6,993 nucleotides of DNA, taken from positions 1-6,993 of the forward strand of contig CAYQQR010000078.1 of assembly GCA_964420035.1 (NCBI GenBank), given 5' to 3'. The position numbers and the translations under genes were made by a program. Below the pieces are notes generated by a model. It made no database searches. It saw only the letters and a list, made by a program, of their open reading frames with translations, and was not told where the DNA came from. Of this stretch, positions 1 to 6,115 are shown one piece after another (position 1 is the stretch's first letter; each line of letters begins with the position of its first letter). This DNA is from CAYQQR01 sp964420035. GTDB taxonomy: Bacteria > Bacteroidota > Bacteroidia > Bacteroidales > SM23-62.

Positions 1-48
1 GTCTCAACGTCTCAATGTCTCAATGTCTCATCGTCTCAGCGTCCCCAC
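1..48. repeat. 8-bp tandem repeat, GTCTCANN units
   Basis: Six consecutive 8-base units begin at 1, 9, 17, 25, 33 and 41. The first five all start GTCTCA and differ only in the last two bases (AC, AT, AT, TC, GC). The sixth has decayed to GTCCCCAC. The array touches the left edge of the window, so its true length is unknown. The period is not a multiple of three and no reading frame uses it, so it is a non-coding simple-sequence tract. Function unknown. Confidence 0.85.
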
Positions 49-74
49 ACCCTCATCCTGAATCCCTGCCTGCC
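46..74. repeat. Dispersed intergenic repeat, left copy
   Basis: This 29-base block begins CACACCCTCAT and ends CTGCC. It recurs in the same orientation at 6924-6959. The two match at 27 of 29 positions once a 7-base duplication in the right copy is removed. Its first bases overlap the decayed last unit of the 8-bp array, and its 3' end runs into the inverted repeat at 65-85. It is probably one member of a genome-wide non-coding repeat family, but only two copies can be seen here. Confidence 0.7.
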
Positions 75-85
75 GGCAAGGCAGG
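65..85. repeat. GC-rich inverted repeat
   Basis: CCTGCC (65-70) pairs with GGCAGG (80-85) around the 8-base palindrome TGCCGGCA (71-78), with one unpaired A at 79. As RNA or single-stranded DNA it could form a strong stem with almost no loop. No T-tract follows, so it does not look like an intrinsic terminator. It sits about 125 bases before the sigma factor gene and could be a dispersed palindromic element. Confidence 0.6.
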
Positions 86-159
86 CGCAATCCGCGATTA
101 TCTCCTCAGACGCAACCTCTACAATCCATTTTTCATCTGCAAGTTAGTCTATGGTAATT

Positions 160-184
160 AATTGTCCGCCAATTCGTAATTTCG
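160..184 (+). promoter_or_regulatory. Possible promoter/operator of the sigma unit
   Basis: A perfect 5-bp inverted repeat, AATTG (160-164) and CAATT (170-174), has a 5-base spacer. It is followed at 177-184 by TAATTTCG, which differs by one base from the Bacteroidota TAnnTTTG -7 box. No matching TTTG -33 element lies at the usual distance. The location is right for the promoter of the gene at 210, but the match is weak and an ECF-type promoter recognised by the gene's own product cannot be excluded. Confidence 0.2.
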
Positions 185-209
185 TTCGTGGGCAAACTAT
201 GATCAATTG

Positions 210-761
210 GTGGATCACCTGGAAAAAATTATAAAGGGATGCCTTGCTGGTAAGCGGGAATATCAGGAAAAACTGTACCGGGTTTTTTCAGGTAAGATGT
301 ACGGACTGTGCCTGAAATATGCCGGCAATGAAGATGATGCCAAAGATATAATGCAGGAAGGATTCATCAAGGTGTACACGAAACTGGGGCAATACAACCA
401 CAAGGGTTCTTTCGAGGGCTGGATCAGGCGGATCATGATCAATACCGCCCTGGAAAAGTACAGGAGCCAGCTGCACCTGCGAAAAGTGGATGAAGAATTG
501 GCCGATCAAAAATCACCCCCGGATAACGATATCCTGGAAGAGATGGAAGCCCGGGAACTGATAAAACTGGTTCAGGAACTGCCGCCGAGATACCGCATGG
601 TTTTTAACCTTTATGTGATCGACGGCTACTCCCACCGGGAGATCGGGGAAATGATGAACATCAGTGAAGGCACCTCAAAGTCCAATCTCTCCAGGGCCAG
701 GACCATCCTGCAACAGAAACTGCTGACATTGTATAAGAACACGAGGCACGTCCGGACATGA
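210..761 (+). CDS. ECF-family RNA polymerase sigma-70 factor
   Basis: An alternative sigma factor that would direct RNA polymerase to a small regulon. The 183-residue product has only the two domains of the ECF class. Region 2 spans about 22-88, with the core-binding stretch DAKDIMQEGFIKVY at 43-56 and the -10-reading GSFEGWIRRI segment from 66. Region 4 spans about 119-171, with the helix-turn-helix YSHREIGEMM...SKSNLSRAR at about 140-164. The linker of about 30 residues between them is acidic and proline-containing. The start is uncertain: there is no in-frame ATG between the upstream stop at 177-179 and codon 31, so initiation is at GTG 210 or TTG 207, and GTG is preferred as the commoner alternative. 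The stop overlaps the next gene by ATGA, implying translational coupling to its likely regulator. It resembles the many Bacteroidota ECF factors of this length; its regulon cannot be read from sequence. Confidence 0.93.
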   Translation: MDHLEKIIKGCLAGKREYQEKLYRVFSGKMYGLCLKYAGNEDDAKDIMQEGFIKVYTKLGQYNHKGSFEGWIRRIMINTALEKYRSQLHLRKVDEELADQKSPPDNDILEEMEARELIKLVQELPPRYRMVFNLYVIDGYSHREIGEMMNISEGTSKSNLSRARTILQQKLLTLYKNTRHVRT

Positions 762-2155
762 AGGAGCATCAACAACATATGGACAAGGTTTTTAAAGAAA
801 AACTGGCTGCTTACTCCGAGCAACCTCCGGCCGGGGTATGGGAGGGTATATCCGGTGCGATCTCAAGTACAGGCAGGAGAAAAAGTTTATTCATCTGGCT
901 TGCAGCCGCTGCAGGTTTAACCGCACTTGCAGGCAGTATATTGCTGATTAACAGGGAAAGCGCCGATGAGGCCCTGATGCAGAAAAAAGTTTCAGAAGAA
1001 AGCAGCTTTGAGTTGAAAGAAGAAGCTCCTGCTGTTCAGGAAAAAGAAGTTTCTGACGGAATTAACGAACCTGAAGAATCTGCGCGACAAGATGCTGTTG
1101 CCGGGCTGTCCCCGGATGAGGAAACAGAAAATACCAATATCCAGATGGCTGATGTGACCGGGGAACAGGATATTGCAGAAAACAATACAATATATTTCGC
1201 GGAATTGATGCCGGTCGACTCACGCCGGTCTGCCGGGTTACCGACAGGATTCGATGCCGGACCTGCAAGCCGGCCCTATCTGGACGATGAAAAGCTCAGG
1301 TCGGGGAAACCGGTTATTGAAGAAAGCCAGGGCTTTGATGCAGAAGAAATCTTGAGATCAGATCGATCAGACCATTGGAGCTTCGGGACCCAGGCCGCGC
1401 CCCTGTATGCCTACCGCAACCTGGAAACGGGCAGTAAAGAGTCTTCTGTATTTACCTCCGATCCGGGCAGTTTGAACAATAACGAATCAGCCATACTCAG
1501 CTATTCAGGAGGCATCAATATCCAGTACCATACCAACCGGCGCCTCAGCCTGCAATCGGGTTTCTACTATTCCCGCATGGGCATGCGACTTGATTTCGAA
1601 GGCGTGGCGGCCAAGTATGAGGAATCTGTTCCGACTTTTGGCATATCTGAACCCGTCAACTCAACGGGAACCCTGAGTTATGATATGCAAACCGGATCCA
1701 ACACGGAACTGGCCACATCCTGGCAGGAATACAACAATCAAACTCCGGGGACCATAGACAATGCAGGAGGAACGAGAGGTACTCCATCTTCCTGGGATCT
1801 TTTACAATACCTCGATTATTTCGAGATCCCCCTGGTTCTGAAATACAAAATGATCGATCGTAAAATCGGTTTATCGCTTTTCAGCGGAATTTCCTCACAA
1901 ATACTTGTCGGTAACAATGTCTACCTTAATGACGGGGAACAACGTGAGAAAATTGGTGAAACGGAAGAGCTCAGGAACTTTAATTACAGCAGTATCCTTG
2001 GAGTGGGTCTGGAATACAGACTTAGTCACAACTGGACCATCAACCTGGAACCTTCCTTCAAATATTACCTGAACCCGGTCAACACGACCGGGATCTATAA
2101 CTCCTATCCCTGGAATTTCGGCATATACACGGGGATCAGCTATACCATCCGCTAA
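758..2155 (+). CDS. Anti-sigma-like head fused to outer-membrane beta-barrel
   Basis: A 465-residue protein with a mosaic architecture. Residues 1-42 are cytoplasmic and carry FKEKLAAYSEQPPAGVWEGI (12-31), the kind of head that precedes the membrane helix in Bacteroidota sigma-regulator proteins. Residues 43-64 are a single hydrophobic helix after an RRK charge cluster. Residues 65-205 are an acidic, low-complexity linker rich in Glu, Asp, Ser and Asn. Residues 207-465 alternate polar and hydrophobic residues like a small barrel of the OMP_b-brl/PorT-like class, including YFEIPLVLKYK (354-364) and a final strand ending SYTIR. About 70 Ser/Thr/Asn/Gly-rich residues (280-350) probably form one large surface loop. 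There is no cysteine, so no lipobox or disulfide. The start overlaps the sigma stop by 4 bp; an ATG at 779 is an alternative. Inference: it binds the sigma factor and senses an envelope signal. How one chain spans both membranes is unresolved. Barrel and helix are well supported; the regulatory role is moderate. Confidence 0.85.
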   Translation: MKEHQQHMDKVFKEKLAAYSEQPPAGVWEGISGAISSTGRRKSLFIWLAAAAGLTALAGSILLINRESADEALMQKKVSEESSFELKEEAPAVQEKEVSDGINEPEESARQDAVAGLSPDEETENTNIQMADVTGEQDIAENNTIYFAELMPVDSRRSAGLPTGFDAGPASRPYLDDEKLRSGKPVIEESQGFDAEEILRSDRSDHWSFGTQAAPLYAYRNLETGSKESSVFTSDPGSLNNNESAILSYSGGINIQYHTNRRLSLQSGFYYSRMGMRLDFEGVAAKYEESVPTFGISEPVNSTGTLSYDMQTGSNTELATSWQEYNNQTPGTIDNAGGTRGTPSSWDLLQYLDYFEIPLVLKYKMIDRKIGLSLFSGISSQILVGNNVYLNDGEQREKIGETEELRNFNYSSILGVGLEYRLSHNWTINLEPSFKYYLNPVNTTGIYNSYPWNFGIYTGISYTIR

Positions 2156-2194
2156 TTACAAAAGGCCCGTTCAAAGCTTAATTATTCCCTTTTT

Positions 2195-2215
2195 TTAGCT
2201 AATTTTACAAATTTG
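2195..2215 (+). promoter_or_regulatory. Possible promoter of transglycosylase-uvrA unit
   Basis: The 106-base gap before the transglycosylase gene is strongly AT-rich and holds two near-matches to the TAnnTTTG -7 box: TAATTTTA at 2200-2207 and CAAATTTG at 2208-2215, each one base off. A run of seven T lies just upstream at 2190-2196. No clear TTTG -33 element is present. The gap contains no convincing terminator hairpin for the gene ending at 2155, so read-through is possible. Confidence 0.25.
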
Positions 2216-2261
2216 CCTTTTCAAAAATGGCAGAATATAATTACTTATATACCAATTAGTT

Positions 2262-3218
2262 ATGAAGAATAAGTTCGGGATGGGCCAGCGATTTTTTTTA
2301 CCCACCCTGGTCCTGATCAATATTGCCCTGATATTTATGGTATATGCGACCCGCGACAGGGAAAGCGACGTTGAGGCCATTCGTTCACCGGACAAAGGTT
2401 ATAAAGTTTTGCCGGTTACGATCCCGCAGGCGATGATCTTTGCAGGAGAAGAAGTGCCTTTGGATAATTTTGATGTCCGGGAAGCCCTGGACCGGGAATT
2501 ACTGATCAACACCTATTGGCAATCCCATACTGCATTGCTGCTGAAGCGGGCAAACCGGCATTTTCCGACCATTGTACCCATTTTGAAGGAACACGGTATA
2601 CCGGAAGATATGAAATTCATCCCCGTGGCGGAATCGGATATTACCCATGCTACCTCCCCGGCCGGGGCCGTTGGGTTCTGGCAGTTCCTGAAAAGCACCG
2701 CCCGGGAATACGGTCTGGAGGTCAATGACGAGGTGGATGAACGTTACCATGTGGTCAAATCTACCGAAGCGGCCTGCAGGTTCCTGAAATCGGCCAGGGA
2801 GCGCTTTGGTTCATGGACCATGGCTGCTGCTGCATATAACATGGGAAGGAGTGGATTGCTCAGGCAGGTCGACCGCCAGAAGACGCTGAATTATTATGAC
2901 CTTTTGTTGAATGCTGAAACCGGGAGATATGTCTACCGCCTCCTGGCCCTGAAGCTGATCATGGAGGATCCCGAAGCTTATGGTTTTATTTTTGACCAGG
3001 AAGATCTTTATCCCCGTATACCCACCTACCAGGTTACCGTGGACGGTTCAGTTAAGGATTTTGCTGAATTTGCAAGTCGCTACCACATCAATTATAAGAT
3101 TTTGAAACGTTTTAATCCCTGGTTACGGGACAAACAACTGACCAACACAAAGGGGCAGACCTATTATATTGATATTCCGCACAATGGTTTCAGGGAGTTT
3201 GCAAAGCAGGATGATTAG
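2262..3218 (+). CDS. Membrane-anchored MltD-type lytic transglycosylase
   Basis: Cleaves the MurNAc-GlcNAc bond of peptidoglycan on the periplasmic side, forming 1,6-anhydro-MurNAc ends. The 318-residue product has a basic N-terminus and a hydrophobic segment at about 11-28, then a linker. The SLT domain spans about 95-235. Family-1D landmarks are in order: AESD with catalytic Glu124, SPAGAVGFWQF (132-142), TAREYGL (146-152), VDER (158-161), STEAA (167-171), AAAYNMG (189-195) and ETGRYVYR (219-226). Residues 256-305 resemble a worn LysM module, ending TYYIDIP, but the usual GD-T-L start is missing. There is no lipobox cysteine, unlike E. coli MltD, so the protein is probably held by an uncleaved N-terminal helix. 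It is shorter than E. coli MltD, which carries clear LysM repeats. The ATG at 2262 has an AT-rich leader and no Shine-Dalgarno. Eleven bases separate it from uvrA, so the two are probably co-transcribed. Confidence 0.92.
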   Translation: MKNKFGMGQRFFLPTLVLINIALIFMVYATRDRESDVEAIRSPDKGYKVLPVTIPQAMIFAGEEVPLDNFDVREALDRELLINTYWQSHTALLLKRANRHFPTIVPILKEHGIPEDMKFIPVAESDITHATSPAGAVGFWQFLKSTAREYGLEVNDEVDERYHVVKSTEAACRFLKSARERFGSWTMAAAAYNMGRSGLLRQVDRQKTLNYYDLLLNAETGRYVYRLLALKLIMEDPEAYGFIFDQEDLYPRIPTYQVTVDGSVKDFAEFASRYHINYKILKRFNPWLRDKQLTNTKGQTYYIDIPHNGFREFAKQDD

Positions 3219-3229
3219 GGAATAGAAGG

Positions 3230-6097
3230 ATGAGCAAAAAAAAGCAAATAGAACAAAGCATACCCGATCCTGAAAGGTCCAATGGTATGATCCGTGTTTT
3301 GGGCGCACGGGAACATAACCTGCACAACATCGATGTGGAAATTCCCCGCAACCGGCTCACCGTGGTCACCGGACTCAGCGGTAGCGGCAAGTCCAGTCTG
3401 GCTTTCGATACCATTTATGCCGAAGGTCAGAGACGTTACATGGAAACCTTTTCAGCTTATGCCCGTCAGTTTCTGGGGAACATGGAACGGCCGGACGTGG
3501 ACAAGATCACCGGTCTGAGCCCGGTGATTTCCATTGAACAAAAAACCACCAACAAAAATCCCCGGTCCACGGTCGGGACCATCACCGAGATATATGACTT
3601 TCTCAGATTGCTCTTTGCCCGGGCCGGCGAGGCCTTCTCATACAATACCGGGGAGAAGATGGTTAAATACACGGATGATCAAATCGTTCAACTGATATTG
3701 AAAGATTTTGACGAAAAAAAAGCATACTTACTGGCTCCCGTGGTCAAAGGAAGAAAGGGGCACTACAGGGAACTCTTCGATCAGATCAGGCGAAAGGGAT
3801 TTATCTATGCGCGCATTGACGGGGAGATCAGGGAACTGGCCTATGGATTGAAGACCGACCGCTATAAGGTGCATCATATTGAGATCGTGATCGACAGGAT
3901 GCAGGTCAAAGCTTCGGAGAAGCGCAGGTTGCAGGAAACCGTAAAAACCTCACTCGACCAGGGCAAGGGCGTTATGATGTTGCTGGATCCGGATACGGGC
4001 GAGACCCGCTATTACAGCCGGCAGCTCATGTGCCCGACCACGGGGATCTCCTATAATGAACCCGCCCCTCATTCATTTTCATTCAACTCCCCGCGGGGTG
4101 CTTGTCCACGGTGCAACGGACTGGGTCAGGTCAATGAGATCGATATTGAGAAGATCATACCCGACGACAGTAAAACTATCCGGACAGGAGGCATCCTGCC
4201 AGTGGGCCGCTATAAAAACAGCTTGATATTCTGGCAACTGGAAGCCATTGGCCGCAAGTACGGCTTTACCCTGAATACCCCGATAAGGGATATCCCGGAA
4301 GAAGCCTTGAACAAAATACTTTACGGCTCGGAGGAAAGTTTTAAGCTTGAAAATACCCCCCTGGGTTCTTCTTCCAATTATTTCCTGAGTTTCGAAGGCG
4401 TCGTAAACAGGATGAGTAATGACATCCCGGAGGAATTTTCCGGGAGAAGCAAAAAGATGTCGGATCAGTACATTAAACAGGTCGAATGTCCGGAATGCCA
4501 TGGTACCCGGCTGAAAAAAGAGTCCCGTTATTTTCTTATCGACAGAAAGAACATAGCAGAGCTGGCTTCCATGGATATCCGCATTTTGCACCGCTGGTTC
4601 GGGAGTATGGAGGAACGGTTAAATCCCCGGCAGCGCAAAATCGCCAGCGATATATTGAAGGAGATACGCGGCCGGCTGAAATTCCTTTTGGATGTCGGTC
4701 TGGATTACCTTTCCCTGAACAGGAGTTCGAGGAGCCTCTCCGGCGGAGAGAGCCAGCGGATCAGGCTGGCCACCCAGATCGGCAGTCAGCTGGTGAACGT
4801 ACTCTACATCCTGGATGAACCCAGCATCGGTTTGCACCAGCGCGACAACATCCGCCTGATCAATTCCCTCAAAACCCTCAGGGATGCCGGAAATTCCATC
4901 ATCGTCGTGGAGCACGACCGGGAAATGATCCATTCCGCGGATCACATCATCGATATGGGACCCTTTGCCGGCAGGAACGGCGGGAAGATCGTGGCCACCG
5001 GGACACTTGAATCGATACGGGCGACCAAAACCCTGACGGCCGATTACCTGAACAACAAAAGAACCATCCCGGTGCCTGAACAGCGGCGTTCAGGCAATGG
5101 AAAGCGGATTGTTCTGATGGGCGCCCGGGGTAATAATCTGAAGAACATAACGGTCCCCTTCCCGCTGGGTGTCTTTATCTGCGTTACCGGGGTGTCCGGA
5201 AGCGGAAAATCGACCTTGGTCAATGAAACCCTGCATCCCATACTCAGTCAGCATTTTTACCGGTCGAATAAAGAGCCCCTCCCTTACTCCGATATAGCCG
5301 ACATGGAACATCTGGACAAAGTGATAGAGGTCGACCAGTCGCCCCTGGGCCGCACCCCCCGGTCCAATCCGGCGACCTATACCGGTGTGTTTTCAGATAT
5401 TCGCAAACTGTTTGCACAAACGCCGGAAGCAAAGATCAGGGGTTACAATGCCGGACGTTTTTCCTTTAATGTCGCCGGAGGAAGATGTGAAACCTGCAAG
5501 GGTGCCGGGGTACAAACCATTGAGATGAACTTTCTGCCGGATGTCTATGTGGAATGCCGTACCTGCAACGGCAGGCGGTACAACAGGGAAACCCTGGAAG
5601 TAAAATACAAAGGCTATAATATTTCCCAGGTTCTCGCCTTTACGGTGAACCATGCGGTGGAATTCTTTGAAAATATACCGGCGATCGCCGGCAAGTTGAG
5701 GACCCTTCAGGAAGTGGGACTGGGTTACCTGACCCTGGGACAGCCCTCGACCACCCTGTCGGGCGGCGAATCCCAGCGGGTAAAGCTTTCCGCCGAGCTG
5801 GCCAGGAAGGATACCGGCAAAACACTGTATATCCTTGATGAGCCGACTACCGGTTTACACTTCGAAGACGTAAGGGTACTGCTTTGCGTCCTGAACAAGC
5901 TGGTGAACAAAGGCAATACGGTGATCATGATCGAACATAATATGGATGTGATCAAGACCGCTGACTTTATCATCGATCTGGGTGAAGAAGGGGGCGAGCG
6001 GGGAGGAGAACTGCTGTTTGCCGGTCCGCCGGAAGAGATCGTGCATGTTAAGAACAGTTATACCGCAGACTTTATTCGTAAAGAGCTACATTTGTAA
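3230..6097 (+). CDS. uvrA: UvrA, excinuclease ABC subunit A
   Basis: DNA-damage sensor of nucleotide excision repair. A UvrA dimer, with UvrB, scans DNA and loads UvrB on lesions. The 955 residues match the usual full length. Two ABC ATPase modules are complete: Walker A GLSGSGKS (48-55) and GVSGSGKS (654-661), signature LSGGESQR (503-510 and 843-850), Walker B LYILDEP (525-531 and 866-872), switch histidines 562 and 903. The UvrB-binding and insertion regions lie between the first Walker A and signature, about 120-400. The C-terminal zinc module is intact (C753, C756, C776, C779, with 19 residues between pairs), as is the C420/C423 pair. In the N-terminal zinc site the first pair reads C268-x2-T271, so one expected cysteine is replaced, while C292/C295 remain. 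The UvrB-binding region argues for class I rather than a UvrA2 paralogue. AGGGA at 3217-3221, 8 bases before the ATG, is the only Shine-Dalgarno-like sequence. Confidence 0.98.
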   Translation: MSKKKQIEQSIPDPERSNGMIRVLGAREHNLHNIDVEIPRNRLTVVTGLSGSGKSSLAFDTIYAEGQRRYMETFSAYARQFLGNMERPDVDKITGLSPVISIEQKTTNKNPRSTVGTITEIYDFLRLLFARAGEAFSYNTGEKMVKYTDDQIVQLILKDFDEKKAYLLAPVVKGRKGHYRELFDQIRRKGFIYARIDGEIRELAYGLKTDRYKVHHIEIVIDRMQVKASEKRRLQETVKTSLDQGKGVMMLLDPDTGETRYYSRQLMCPTTGISYNEPAPHSFSFNSPRGACPRCNGLGQVNEIDIEKIIPDDSKTIRTGGILPVGRYKNSLIFWQLEAIGRKYGFTLNTPIRDIPEEALNKILYGSEESFKLENTPLGSSSNYFLSFEGVVNRMSNDIPEEFSGRSKKMSDQYIKQVECPECHGTRLKKESRYFLIDRKNIAELASMDIRILHRWFGSMEERLNPRQRKIASDILKEIRGRLKFLLDVGLDYLSLNRSSRSLSGGESQRIRLATQIGSQLVNVLYILDEPSIGLHQRDNIRLINSLKTLRDAGNSIIVVEHDREMIHSADHIIDMGPFAGRNGGKIVATGTLESIRATKTLTADYLNNKRTIPVPEQRRSGNGKRIVLMGARGNNLKNITVPFPLGVFICVTGVSGSGKSTLVNETLHPILSQHFYRSNKEPLPYSDIADMEHLDKVIEVDQSPLGRTPRSNPATYTGVFSDIRKLFAQTPEAKIRGYNAGRFSFNVAGGRCETCKGAGVQTIEMNFLPDVYVECRTCNGRRYNRETLEVKYKGYNISQVLAFTVNHAVEFFENIPAIAGKLRTLQEVGLGYLTLGQPSTTLSGGESQRVKLSAELARKDTGKTLYILDEPTTGLHFEDVRVLLCVLNKLVNKGNTVIMIEHNMDVIKTADFIIDLGEEGGERGGELLFAGPPEEIVHVKNSYTADFIRKELHL
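6087..6094 (+). promoter_or_regulatory. Candidate TAnnTTTG -7 box inside uvrA 3' end
   Basis: TACATTTG matches the Bacteroidota housekeeping -7 consensus TAnnTTTG at every fixed position. It lies in the last three uvrA codons, 21 bases before the start codon of the next gene, so a transcript begun here would have a leader of roughly 15 bases. No TTTG -33 element is seen about 20 bases upstream, which lowers confidence. The next gene may instead be read from the uvrA transcript. Confidence 0.35.
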
Positions 6098-6115
6098 TTT
6101 CAATTTATTTGTATC

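Noticed and set aside
1..48. Possible CRISPR array
   Set aside because: Units are 8 bases with no spacers; this is a simple tandem repeat.
779..781. Alternative start of the barrel protein at the second ATG, after AAGGAG at 761-766
   Set aside because: A Shine-Dalgarno-like match carries little weight in Bacteroidota, and the ATGA overlap at 758 is a typical coupled start. It remains possible and is noted in the entry.
2161..2200. Terminator between the barrel gene and the transglycosylase gene
   Set aside because: There is a run of seven T at 2190-2196 but no stable GC-containing stem directly before it.
2262..3218. Phage or conjugation lysozyme origin for the SLT protein
   Set aside because: No phage or conjugation genes lie nearby, and the motifs match chromosomal MltD-type enzymes in a housekeeping context.
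4079..4591. 170-codon open frame on the minus strand inside uvrA
   Set aside because: It lies wholly opposite conserved UvrA sequence, and its translation shows no recognisable domain. GC-rich codon bias of the sense gene explains it.
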